64,000 nt of DNA from Epiperipatus broadwayi (taxonomy: Eukaryota > Onychophora > Udeonychophora > Euonychophora > Peripatidae), in contig JAQFVV010000042.1 of assembly GCA_028023455.1 (NCBI GenBank), positions 6,345,922 through 6,409,921 of the forward strand, in the 5' to 3' direction. A program made the translations under genes and the position numbers. Numbering within the stretch: position 1 is the stretch's first letter; each line of letters begins with the position of its first letter. Shown piece by piece: positions 9,411 to 20,490 of this stretch. Below the pieces are notes generated by a model. The model was not told where the DNA came from. It saw nothing but the letters and a program-made list of their open reading frames with translations, and ran no database searches.

Positions 9411-11627
9411 GGTTGTCATCTGATCCTTCGTGTTAGCCGCCAGAGGCGCGATTTCTAACTGAAAAACACATTAATATATAGTTCCCGGGATAGCGATTCT
9501 CTATTAATATTGACTTTTTTTTTTGGTTTGTTTACAAAGTTTACTTTTTTTCGTTTCTGAATTATTTTTCCCAAATAATATTTTTGACGATGGGATAATA
9601 ATAGTTTTTTTTTTTTTTACCAAAGGGTCTTTTTTGGTGTGTGTTCAAATAGTAATTTGTGTTTTTTTTAAAAAAAATAATATTAGTTTTTGTAAAATTG
9701 GATTGACAAAATTCAAGAGAGAACGGGGTTTTATGATGGATCTTTAAATAATAATTTACGTTACTTTGATAGGTTTACATTTGATTGCCGAAAAAATTAT
9801 TGGGAGAAGTGTTTTTTTTTCGCGCGCGTGTTTATGTTTAAATAAAATTTAAAACCTTCCTTTACTTTTATCGGTTTACATTTGATGGACGACCGATTGG
9901 ACTTCCTTTCGTTTATAAATTATGGTTTTGGTTCTACAAATAAATATTTTTGACAATGGGATGATAATAGTTGTTGTTTGTTTAATTTTTATTGACAAGA
10001 GCGGGTGTTTTTTTTTGGTGTAGATTCAAATAGTAATTTGGGTTACGTTTAAATAATAAGTTGCGGTCTTACTTTGATCGGTTTACATTTGATTCCAGAC
10101 ACTAATTACTGGGATGGGTGTTTTTTTGTGTGTACGATTGTAGACAACAATTATTGGGAGAAGGGGTGTAACCGTTTAAAGAATAGTAGTTTACGTTACT
10201 TTTAGTAGTGGTGTACATTTGATTGCTGACAATAATTAGTGAGAGGGGTGGGTGTTTTTTGTGATTGGCGACAACAATTATTGGGAGAGAGTTTTGTTTT
10301 TGTTCGTGTGTATGTTTAAATCAAAATTTAAGTTACTTTTATCGGTTACCATTTGATTGAAAACCGATTTGACTTTCTTTTTTTTTTTTTTTCGTTTATA
10401 AATTATTTGGGTTTTCCCAAATAATATTCGATTTGACAATGGGACAATAATAGTCTAGGTTTCTTTAATTTTGATTGACAAGAGCGAGTCTTTTTCGGTG
10501 TACGTTCGAATAGTAATTTGGGTTGTGTTTAACTAATAATTTACTGTCTTACTTCGATTGGTTTACATTTGATTGGCCAGGACAATTAGTGGGAGGGTTT
10601 TTTTTTGTTTTTTCTATACGATTAAAGAATAATTGATGTTCCTTTTATTTGACCGTTTGATTGCCGACGACAATTATTGGGAGAAGAGGGGGTTTTGGGG
10701 TCACGTTTAAATAAAAATTTTAGTTACTTCTTTTATTTTACATTTGATTGCCGACGCCAACAATTATCGGGAGAAGAAGGGATGTACGTTTAAATAAAAA
10801 TTGAAGTTACTTCTTTTATTTTTGACATTTGACGAAGGTCATTTAGAATCCCTCAAACAAGCTTGTCTTTACGAAGTGAACCTTTCCGTCGGCAGATGTT
10901 TTCGGACCTCAAATCTGCATATATTTGCCGCACAATCCAATCTTTTCTTCAGCAGCAGGATGTTTTTTTCTGCTGTAGAAATATTCCAGCGCTGGCCCGT
11001 GTCTGGCAGTTCCCATCTTTTCCAAGTTTTCTGTTGTGGGAATTAGCCGTACTTTTTGTCTCTGAAAATTTCTCGCTAAAACGTGACTCAAAGCGTGATT
11101 TTTAAATTTTCACGCTATTCTACCCTAATCGAAAATTTAGGAGGAATACAAATTTATGAGGAACAATCACGATACTGTTAAAATTGATAAAATGTAACAG
11201 TACATCGATTGGTCTTAAAAAAAACAAGGCACCGATGAAAATTTAAATAATCGTGACACGATCAAAATAAACACCCTAGTACGATTTTGTTACATCAAAT
11301 ACATAACGCAGCATTACGATATAGTGCGTGACACAAACAACTACGGCATTTTCCTCTGCTTTTAGCATCGGAAAAAGCCACACCGTTAGCCGCTAAGCCG
11401 AGTTAACACTCTTTCTAGATTTTATCGTAGAAAGGAGACTTAACTTCCGAGTTAATACTCTACCTTTTAGCGTAGAAAGTAGACAACTCCGAGTTAACAA
11501 TCTTTCTAGGATTTCTTTTAGAAAGAATGCTTAAAGGCTTGGGTGTGGCCGCGGAAACGGCATATTTCTAGAAATTTAGCTAGAAATCGCGCCTCTGGCG
11601 GCTAACACGAAGGATCAGATGACAACC
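9411..11627. mobile_element. 2.2-kb nonautonomous DNA transposon, 47-bp perfect TIRs, 8-bp TSD
   Basis: The first 47 bp (9411-9457, starting GGTTGTCATCTGATCC) and last 47 bp (11581-11627) are perfect inverted copies. Both ends are flanked by the direct repeat GCAATTTT (9403-9410 and 11628-11635), an 8-bp target duplication. The left two thirds is built of a degenerate repeated phrase (TTTACATTTGATTGCCGA, then ACAATTATTGGGAGAAG), seen about nine times between 9770 and 10790, set in a longer unit repeated near 9530, 9888 and 10362. From 10840 to 11340 the sequence is GC-richer and unrepeated. I see no transposase. An 8-bp duplication fits Merlin, hAT or P, and the GG start hints at Merlin. Identical TIRs imply a recent insertion relative to its neighbours. 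Confidence 0.92.
11394..11530. repeat. Subterminal triplicated motif in the 2.2-kb element
   Basis: Three successive units start CCGAGTTAACACTCTTTC, CCGAGTTAATACTCTACC and (about 11488) CCGAGTTAACAATCTTTC. Each is followed by a TAG/CGTAGAAAG(G/T)AGAC-type inverted half, so every unit can fold into a small stem. Subterminal repeats like these often serve as transposase binding sites in DNA transposons; that role is inferred. Confidence 0.7.
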
Positions 11628-12866
11628 GCAATTTTCAATTGATTTCACACACACAGATAAGAAAGCATTTATACTGTTTTCAAGGTTAAAAAATATGATT
11701 TATAGGATAGGTATCGTAATAAAGTATTAATATGTGAGAGACTTACTACCTATGCATGTATAATCTTTATCCAATCTAGTAGATGTTTTTAAAAATATCT
11801 ATATCCTCACTTTGACAGATTGTCTGCGACACTACCTCTCTCTCTACAAAATAAAAATCATTTTTCTTGTTGATACCTTCTTAAATTAACTTTAATTAGT
11901 CCTTCTCTTTTATTTTTTATGGTGTTTGGATATCCTTATTTTATGGGAAGGTTTTAAACTTCTAATATTGTAAACATCTTTTGTACCTTTATTATCTCTA
12001 ATCATAAATGAATTGTTATAAATCGGGTAATTTCCAAAGACCATTCATAAAGGTTATAAAATTTTTTGTATGTTCTTGGATTTAAAGATTCTCATAAATA
12101 CTAAGAGATAAATTTGACCTTTTTGTTTATTGCCTATTTTATTTTTGCAAAGATTTTCAGTTCGTTTTCAGATGCATTACTATCTTCTGGGATAATTTGT
12201 GTCTTTTTATTAATTTAGTGCATGACTTAATTAACTCTATACTTGTTTCCATATTTACTTGGAATAAATAATTCAATTCCTGCATCATCTTTTCAGTTAA
12301 GTTGGATTGGGATTTCTGATAATAGTTAATGTACCTCATACCATGTTTTGTTTGCCTACTTCTTTCTGTAGATAGAAGTAGCATAATCAATAAGTTTTAA
12401 TTTTCCCATAATAGGGGACTGCCATGATTTTTGTGTGCGAATTGTACTTTTAGCTTTTGAGAAATCATCACATGCCATCAGCAAATATAAATATTTATTA
12501 CAGAGAAAGTGACTCACATGATTTATTCACTGTTTGGTTTTTGTAGATATATCATGGATGTTATATTGGCACACATATTTGGCTATCTTCAGAGTCTAAT
12601 GATTATATAAATTATGGATATAATAAGTCAATTTCTTTCATTGTTCAACTGGCTAAAATCTATATCCTCTAGGAATTATTTGATTCTCTACACTGAACAT
12701 GACGATTATTTGGTATCTATCTTAATCTTTGATTGATAATTAAAAAGAAATTATAGCAGGTAGGGCAATTCATGCATAAAATTTTTTTTTGAGATTATTT
12801 TCAGTAGAATGCTTAATATTATTCTAGAAACACTTCTTCCTCTTCCTTAATTTTGCTTCTTCATAT

Positions 12867-12989
12867 ACAATATATCTTCTTAAAAATAATTACCATTTTC
12901 TTACACCTTTTTACTGTAATTATAATAATAAATATTTTTTGCTTAAAAGATGTAAAAAGATTGTAATTATTTTTAAAAAGATATATTGT
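12867..12989. repeat. Long inverted repeat (39-bp arms), hairpin element
   Basis: The left arm (12867-12905, starting ACAATATATCTTCTTAAAAA) and right arm (12951-12989) are reverse complements with about four mismatches, separated by a 45-bp AT-rich spacer. The shape is that of a small foldback/MITE. No convincing target duplication is visible. Confidence 0.7.
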
Positions 12990-14210
12990 TGCTTAATATT
13001 GTTGGTGATAACAGCGCTGTAAGAATTCTATATATTTAGATGTTTTTCAATCTAATTGAATTATGGCTCAAAATACCCATCACCATCTTATCTGATCCAG
13101 AATAGTATTATCTTTGTAATTGAAATCTTGTAGAAATGGACTCTTGATAATTACTATTTAAAAATTCTAAATCTTATGATCAGGAATGGCAGTGATCTAA
13201 AAAAAAATTGTCTAAACTTGCCAAATGACTGGAGTATTATATTTTCTTATGAATGATAGCATAATTAATTTACTTCACTCTTTTAAAATGCTGCTACAAA
13301 ATATTATTAAAATGAAATATCTTTTAATTCAAGACCAAGTCTTGAATAACCATTAAATCTAATGTTTTGCAATTTTTATTTTTCAAAACATGGATATGAG
13401 TAAGTTGGTTATTAGATTCATTTAAAAAAAAATTTTATTTAATGAAATTACTTGTATCCACAGCACATTTCCTTAAATAAATTTCAGCATCAACAATATA
13501 TCTGGATTGAAAATCCAAATTGTTTGGGTTAAAACCTATGTTTAATGTCACTATATGTCCTTAATTCTTCATCTCATATTGTCTTCTTTTACAGCCTTAT
13601 TGCTAACCTAAACCTAATAGTGCCATTGCTTTTTATATTGATATATTCACATTTCAATAGTCAAACAATGGATTGTGCAAAAATTCAGTAATAGATAATT
13701 CAAGTTCAGAATCAATTTCATTACTTGTATTAATTCTGGGCTATAGTTTATTTTTTCTGCCAACTTGTATATTAAAGTATTTAAGAAAAGGAATTGATTT
13801 TTTACAATATTATTCAACTAGTAAAAGCTTTTTTTATCTGAATGTAATTTCAGAGCACAAACACTGATAAAGTGACATAAGTACCATTGTACAAAATATT
13901 TAATAGCGCTAAGCTTTCATTGATATATCTAGAAATTTCAAGAATAGAAGATACCATATTGGATCTCACTGCAAATCTAATAGCAGTTTCATCCAGTCAA
14001 TGAATGTTCTTCTTTAAAAAATATTCATTTATCTATTTACTTAAACTTTCTTTGGAAAGTCATCATAATATTGTAATTCATTTTTTATATCTTCCCTAGT
14101 ATTTCCAGAAAATTATTTTTGCCACTCTTTATATAATTGCTCTGCAGAATCTCACAATATAATATTTTGATAATCATTATAAATGTTGATTGCCCTTTGT
14201 GGTTTAAAGC

Positions 14211-14310
14211 AGTGGATGCTTCTTAAGATCTAAGGATCATAGTTCAGTTCTGTCACTTCAGAAGCTCGAACTGATGAATTCCTGACAATAAACCATTTGA
14301 TTTTTTTTTT
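14211..14310 (+). repeat. Short interspersed repeat, copy 1 (SINE-like)
   Basis: About 100 bp resembling 46781-46890. Shared text includes a GGTAGATTCT-like start, GATCATAGTTCAG/GATCACGATCTAA, and the close match TGAATTCCTGA(A)CAATA followed by CATTTGATTTG/T. The A/T tail after GATTT could be a retroposon tail. I cannot confirm a tRNA-like head. Confidence 0.45.
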
Positions 14311-15535
14311 CAAACTTAACATCCATTTCACATATTTTATTTTCTAATAAGATATTTGTGGGAAACCAGATATGTTTTTAACAGCATAATCACTCTTCAA
14401 CTTTTGCTGTATCATAGTTAATTATTATAAACTTGTATAAAACATTCCATTACCTCTAAGAACTCATATTAGCTGAATTTGAGATAGAAAAAATATCACA
14501 AGTATGAAATTATTTAATAAAAAACAAATATAAGATGAATTGGTAAGGAATGAAACACTTAGGTCTCTCATCACCAGTAGATTTATATTATTACCAAGCT
14601 AATTGTTTTATTCTTATTAACATTATGTATATATAGTAATTTTTATAGGAAAAGTAATATGACTATAGTGGATACCCAATTTAAAATCAGAAAATAATGG
14701 ATTTTTCAGATTCAGTGAAATTATATTTTCTTCTATAAAAAAAAAAAACTGACTTGTTATTTATAAATATTTGTTAATGTTGTGTTTCATGATTAATTAA
14801 AAAAAAAACATTTTCAATTCAAAGAAGTTAATTTCAAATGAAAGGTTGTTCACAATCTAAAATAATTTTGCAGTTCTGATAATTATTAATTTTTTTTTTT
14901 TTATGAAAAAAAAAAGGTATAATTTTATATAAACCTTTAAATCTTGATTGTCTTTTTTCATCTTCTGATATATGTCACATTTACTAGGACTTATTTGCAT
15001 AAGATGAAGCTTATGTAATTTTAATGAAGTTCTTTACTTAAGTAAATCTGACTTACATGAATATTTCCAGCAGGAAAAAAAAAAGATGCACAAATCAAGT
15101 TTTCACTTATTAGCTAATGTTCTGTGAACATCTTTTATGATGTAGTGTTTTTATTTTTAAAAAAATATTTTCATTTTCAGCTATCATTAGAGGAAAATTC
15201 AATTTAACTAAGGAAATTTGAGAATGCTTCACTTACATAATTAGAAGCCTGCAGTAGTTTATTTTATCTTCACTTATAAATTTGTTTTTAGTATTTTTAA
15301 ATACTAGTTTATATTTTTTGTGCAGTCAGAGAGGCAAGTACTTTAATTTTGATAATAATCATAGATTTAGGGTCAGAAAAACCAATTAAGCCCAGAAGGG
15401 GAATTTAAAACCTGTAGTAATTTAATTTTTTCAGATAAAAAATGAAAATACATCACAAGAAATATTCATGAACAAGAGAAAAATAACTAAAAGTTGCATA
15501 GAATTATATAAATGTTTTTTTTTATTTATTAAACT

Positions 15536-16075
15536 AGATTTCTATCAAGCCTCCACCAGCTTACACATTGCTGTTTCAGCACCATACTTTTTTCTTTAAT
15601 ACCAGTTATGCCATTAACTGTAAGTTTTAATAACTAATAGATATCAGATGATAGTCCTTAATAAATCCCTATTCAGTGCTGTCCTATCTCATATCCCCGG
15701 ATTAATTTCAAGTTTATTGCTTTCATCAGTGATGAGCTTTTGATCTTGAACCAGTGTCTGGATTTTTACAATTTACTACATCTTCATTCCCAGCCATTAT
15801 TTATCTTTCTGTTTAACTATCAAGATAAATTGGAAAACATGTTTTCAATCCAAAATTGCCTGTATAGTCATATAAATCTGAAACCAGTTCAATATCTATA
15901 TATTATGATGTATAGGCATCTCTATGTTGTGGTAAGGATTGGTATAAAACTAATAAAATGTCGCGACTCCTGGGTAGCACATTGCTTTTCAGCTTTTCTT
16001 TCACCTAGCTATGCCACTTAGTAACTAATAGATGACAAATAATAGTACTTAAATCCGTATCCATTGAAAGAAAAA
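15536..16075. repeat. Diverged direct duplication, offset about 400 bp
   Basis: 15536-15700 and 15945-16075 share, in order, AAAACTA, GCACATTGC/TACACATTGC, a CTTTTTTCTTT-type run, (G/A)(G/C)TTATGCCA, TAACTAATAGAT and GATAGTCCTTAA/AATAGTACTTAA, with TATTC/TATCC. The copies are well diverged and non-coding. Confidence 0.5.
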
Positions 16076-16733
16076 AGTATGCTGCTGAAGCAGCAATATG
16101 TGCACTGGAAAGTCATGGGATATTTCATTGATTTTATAAGAATCCTAGCAATAGAACAGAATTGCTATTAGTTATTAAAAAAGAACACAATAATGTGTAG
16201 ATACTAAACTGATTGCAGATGTATATGATTATATAGGCAAGTTGGCTTAGATAGGAAAACAGAAGTAAATAATGACTGCTAGAAGGAAGGTGTATGAGAT
16301 TTTAAAAGACCCAGCCACTGATCCAAGATCTAAAATATTGTATATCTATTAGCTACTAAAGCTTACATTCAGTGACATAGCTGTGATAAAACAAAAATAT
16401 ATACCATGTTAAAACAACCCAATTGCAGTAAATGTTTTATATGTATATATAAATAACATTGATCAGTATTGTCCATGGCAAACTGCGTACTATTGGCAAT
16501 GAAGTATCTTATTAGCAAGTGACTTTCAAATTAACATACCTGTTTACCAGTTATATTCAGTAATAATCTTTTAAATGAAAACAAGTTTAAAATCCTATTT
16601 TATGATCAGTTTTATAAATTAATCTTCATGTTATTTATAATGAATCTTGATTTACACTATATATTGACATCTTTATTCATAATTTTTTTTTCTTTCTCTC
16701 TCTCTCTACCAATCCTCACCCCTTTTAATGTAG

Positions 16734-16992
16734 ATTGCAAAAATTTAAATTGGGAATAGCTAATACTGTTATAAGCCAAGAGAATTCCAGTTTATTGTCT
16801 ATGGGTACCAACCAGTTGCTAGATCTGTTCTCTCTCACCAAAAATGAAAGTTCTCAGCAGATGCAATCAGATTTTTCCAAATCTACAAAAGTAGGTATGA
16901 AAACTGTACTTGAAGAATTAGAAGAACTCTGGGATGAAAAACAATATGAAAGTGAATATGATTTATCTAATTTTATGAAATCTTTAAAATGA
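16734..16992 (+). CDS. BTAF1: BTAF1/Mot1 terminal exon
   Basis: The first base completes the glycine codon begun at 4696-4697. The frame then reads LQKFKLGIANTVISQENSS, an NQLLDLFSL segment, a polar variable linker (about 25 residues, S/Q/K rich), and a C-terminal block with EELEELWDEKQYESEYDL and FMKSLK before TGA at 16990-16992. LQKFK..IANTVIS.ENSS and the acidic W(D)..QY.SEY.L..F..SLK end are the signature C-terminus of metazoan BTAF1. In Mot1 the region after the helicase core is a bridge and latch for TBP-DNA handling. The four exons together give the last 185 residues of a protein usually near 1850, so about nine tenths lies to the left of the window. Confidence 0.96.
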
Positions 16993-17444
16993 GTATCTCA
17001 ATGAGATTTTAAATATGACTTTTTTTAAAAAACCTCAAATTTGTCCTTGGTTGCCCTGAATGATATGGAATCTCTGCATCATTAAACAGGATTTGGATAA
17101 GACTTGTATTTATGGTGATATTTTAATAGTTATGAACTGTTACTTATTGTGGTGGTATTCACTATTTGTAAGAATTTTTTTAATGTATTATTTGATATCC
17201 TTAACTTTATATCACAGCCATTGTATTAAATTATTTTTAATGTATATTTTAGACCACTGATTTTGAAACTGAAAGATGATTGTCTAGATTTTTTAAATTA
17301 TTTTTGCCCTTTTTTTTTTAATGACAAAGCTTTATGATCAGCATTCACTTTTCATCTGGCAAGGTACAAAGTCAGTTTTGAATGTGACTCATTTCAATTT
17401 AGCCAAAGATGCAAACTGTGATGTTCTAATTCATGTAACAAAAA

Positions 17445-17450
17445 AATAAA
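17445..17450 (+). terminator. Candidate BTAF1 polyadenylation signal
   Basis: AATAAA lies 453 bp after the BTAF1 stop and is followed within 25-40 bases by GT-containing and long T-rich sequence (17472-17489), as expected of a cleavage site with a U-rich downstream element. A second AATAAA at 17619-17624 is an alternative. Confidence 0.5.
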
Positions 17451-19799
17451 ATTTGTAAATATTTTTAAAAATGTTTTTTTTTTTTTTCCTTATTAATAAT
17501 TGTGAGAAACACAAATATTTTTAATTATTACTTTATATATATATATACATAAAACAGGTTTTATATTAAGAGAAAAAACTGTGAAAATATATTCACTGTA
17601 CATAAAGTAAATGGTAATTAATAAAGTAAAATAATGTAATAGATCATACTTACTTACAGATTACATATTCACTATTTTTTATGATTTACTGAATATGATA
17701 TTAACAATTTTGAGTTCTTCCCAATGTAAAAAATATATTTCCACTTCAAGCGTTCATGAAATATTTTATAACAAAATTTAAAAATTTGGCTGGATCAATT
17801 TACAAAATAGTGGCAAACATTTCTAAGTATAATAAAAAGATTTTCTGACAGATGATTTAATTCTTGTCATCATAAAAACCATTCGTCTATATATCTGGAA
17901 TATAGTAGATACCATTAGCAGAAAAAATTTATTGTCATTTGCAATAGTGTACTCTACTGTCCATTAGCAAAAAATGAATGGATTTAAAAAAAGCACTTTC
18001 ACTGCAAGGATTCTTGCAATTTCCCAATAAATTAACATTGCATGGTCTCTTATCTGCAGAAAATGATGCACTCATTAAAATGGATTCTTCCCGGAAATAT
18101 AGTGATGCAAGACAGTCCATTTTTTCCTGAAATTTGTGTTCTTCCGAAGATGATGTTCCAAAAACACAATATTTGTATTTAATTCTTGCGAGAGAAATGG
18201 ATGATATATTAAGATGATGAAACATCATTAAAGTAGTATCAGCATGATCCTAATGTTAAAAGATTCATTCATAGCGCAGTTTTTGTTGTGACAGAAAACC
18301 TTTTGATTTGACTGCTTTGTCCTTTCCTATATTCCATATTTAATATTGGAAAATGATTTTATAGGAAGTTATAAATTAGAATTTTAGAAATGTGAATGAT
18401 TAATAAATGCTAATATATAACAATATAGTTAACAAAGTTATTCAAAACAATAGTATTAGTAAAAGCATCATGCCACAGTAAGTAAACTGAAATTCCTTGT
18501 ATTCACAGTTGATCCTTATTAAGTTCATCAACTGAATCAATAATTCTTGATACCAGCCTATCCTCAACATTTTCTATCTGTTATTCGTCATGATCTTACT
18601 GAAATAGTACCAACATAGTATCCTTATATCAATTGTATTTGAGTCTTATTGCTCCAATGATCATATCGTTCAGATGATCCTATTTGACATTGCAAAATTA
18701 CAAAATCATTTTTTTTTCCCCTTGCTAAATTTCTAAATATTGAAGAAACTGTTCATCAAATAGATATCATAGTACTTATCTTATGATGGACCAGGATTAT
18801 TTGATTCAGCAAATAATTTCATTTCTGATCACATGGGTCTAGATATTTGTGTGTGTGCACTTAATTTAGAATTAACTGTATCAATAAATGACTAATCTGT
18901 AAGAATTACTTCCTGACTTTATTGTATAGAAAAATTTAACTTGCCACTTTTTTTTTTATTAAAATATGTAGATATTTATTTTTAAAAAAATACAGTGCGT
19001 AAATTCTAGATTTCTTTTATCTAATAAGATAGTTAAGATCTACACAGTAACAAAACAATGCTAAGTCCAATAACTTCAGCTAGAATTAATGTACAAACTC
19101 AGTTATTATTTCTTGACAGTTGCTAATATTATAAAAAATATCCTTTACTTATCATTACATGCTTTGCTAAAATAGTTAAACAGTTAAAAAAAATACATTT
19201 GCAAGATTAAACTTTTTCACAAATTTGTCTTTATTTCAGTTTCAATAATGAACCCCCCAATATTTTGTGTTTTGTTACTGCAGTATTTATAAGCCAAACA
19301 GTTCAATAATAAACAAATTGATTTGTTTAAAAAAAATACAATAAAAATGTATTAGGCAGACAAAATTTCATTTCAAAAAAAAAACTTACTGAAAAATTTA
19401 CACCACAAAATGCATGCACCTTTTGATTTATAACTGTTTGTTGGTCTGTTTTCAGGTCGTTTCTTTTTCTATAACAAAAACTGTTACAATATAAATTTCA
19501 TTGTTTTTTTAAATTGGCATAAAAAAGTGTTGAAGTAAAATGACTAAAAATTTCCCTGTACCTAAAAATAAATAATTTGTATACAGTAACTGTTTTTAAT
19601 GAAATAAAAAATTTTTTTTAATCACACTGTTATAAAGCAAAAAAAAAAGATTGTTTTGGTTACTGTGTGTCCTTTTTTTGTATTTCTTCTTTATATATAT
19701 ATATAGATATTTTTTTATTCCAAGAAAATAATAAAATATTACATTATTTATTATATAATGTTAAATATAAACATGATCACTGAATACCATCATAAGTGG

Positions 19800-19805
19800 T
19801 TTATT
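19800..19805 (-). terminator. Possible epsin polyadenylation signal
   Basis: TTTATT on the + strand is AATAAA on the coding strand, about 490 bp after the epsin stop codon. Other A/T-rich hexamers are nearby, so the choice is weak. Confidence 0.28.
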
Positions 19806-20296
19806 TCCAGGCTTCCTTCCACATTCAATTTATACTAATATATAAAGATGAAATGGTGCCCATTATTAATGCTTCATAGAGACAAAGCACTGAAACCATG
19901 GTAAAGTTTTAGGTGGTGAGTTTTCTTTTTGTAATAAATTTATGTAAAAAGTTATGAACTTTTAAAAATGTAAATCACTCCCTGATATCTGGTCTTAAGA
20001 CCTATTTAAAAAATTGATTAATTTATATAAATAAGCAAAGAAAAGAAAGGCTATTAAGTCATTCTTGTCTAAAGCTAAAATTTCCTGAGGAAAGTAATTT
20101 TGCTGTATCCATATAAATGGCTCACAAACCTATCTTGCTTATAAATGATGGTCCATCAGTGCAACAAATTTAATAAATAATATAGCCTCTATTATATCCA
20201 TTTCCAAATTTTCTTTTACCTGCATTCTTTGTAATGGACACCATCATGCAATGCAAGATGGAAATTTGAACATTCACTTTTTGATATAAAGCAAGA

Positions 20297-20490
20297 TCAT
20301 AGGAAAGGATTGCTGCTGGGTGTTTGTGACCTCATTGTTGAAGCATTAGGTAACAATGGTGTTGGTAAAGCTGTATCTGATGATGCTTGATAATTCATAG
20401 TAGGACTACGCATCTGATTCATGGGAACTGACTGGCGACCGGCCTGGAATGGATTATTGGCACCTCCCGTTGCAAAAGGATTCGTTGATC
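20297..20490 (-). CDS. EPN: Epsin terminal exon (NPF motifs, stop)
   Basis: Minus-strand acceptor ATTATTACAG precedes 20490. The first two bases complete a glycine codon, then STNPFATGGANNPFQAGRQ, a Q/M/S/T-rich spacer, and SQTPSSNPFL followed by TGA (complement of 20297-20299). Three NPF tripeptides are present (TNPF, NNPF, SNPF), the last immediately before the stop. NPF motifs bind EH domains of Eps15 and intersectin at clathrin-coated pits, and a C-terminal NPF-L end is typical of epsins. This is the 3' end of a five-exon visible gene whose phases match throughout (209+256+225+174+194 nt, 351 residues). Confidence 0.95.

Larger units (their letters stand above)
4698..16733 (+). other. BTAF1 last intron (12 kb)
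   Basis: Donor GTAAGAG at 4698 and acceptor AATGTAG ending at 16733 after a pyrimidine-rich tract (CTCTCTCTCT). The intron joins codon GG|A exactly in frame. It is a transposon reservoir: a minus-strand LINE with an inserted Tigger-like element, a tandem duplication, a Merlin transposase fragment, a 2.2-kb inverted-repeat element, a hairpin element and a SINE-like repeat, all listed separately. Outside these I see only AT-rich sequence without recognisable coding potential. Confidence 0.85.
16993..20296. other. Convergent 3' intergenic region of BTAF1 and epsin
   Basis: 3.3 kb between the two stop codons, containing both 3' UTRs. It is AT-rich, with a TA-rich microsatellite near 17535 and many homopolymer runs. 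A 97-codon minus-strand frame at 17935-18228 has six cysteines and few low-complexity residues, but no start context, homology or splice partner that I can recognise. I do not call it a gene. Confidence 0.7.

Noticed and set aside
10801-11105. Overlapping 80-81-codon frames in the GC-richer part of the 2.2-kb element
   Set aside because: Three frames on both strands are open over the same stretch, as expected of GC-richer DNA with few stops; none resembles a known protein.
9411-11627. Regularly recurring phrase considered as a CRISPR-like array
   Set aside because: Repeats are degenerate and irregularly spaced, the DNA is eukaryotic, and the array is bounded by transposon inverted repeats and a target duplication.
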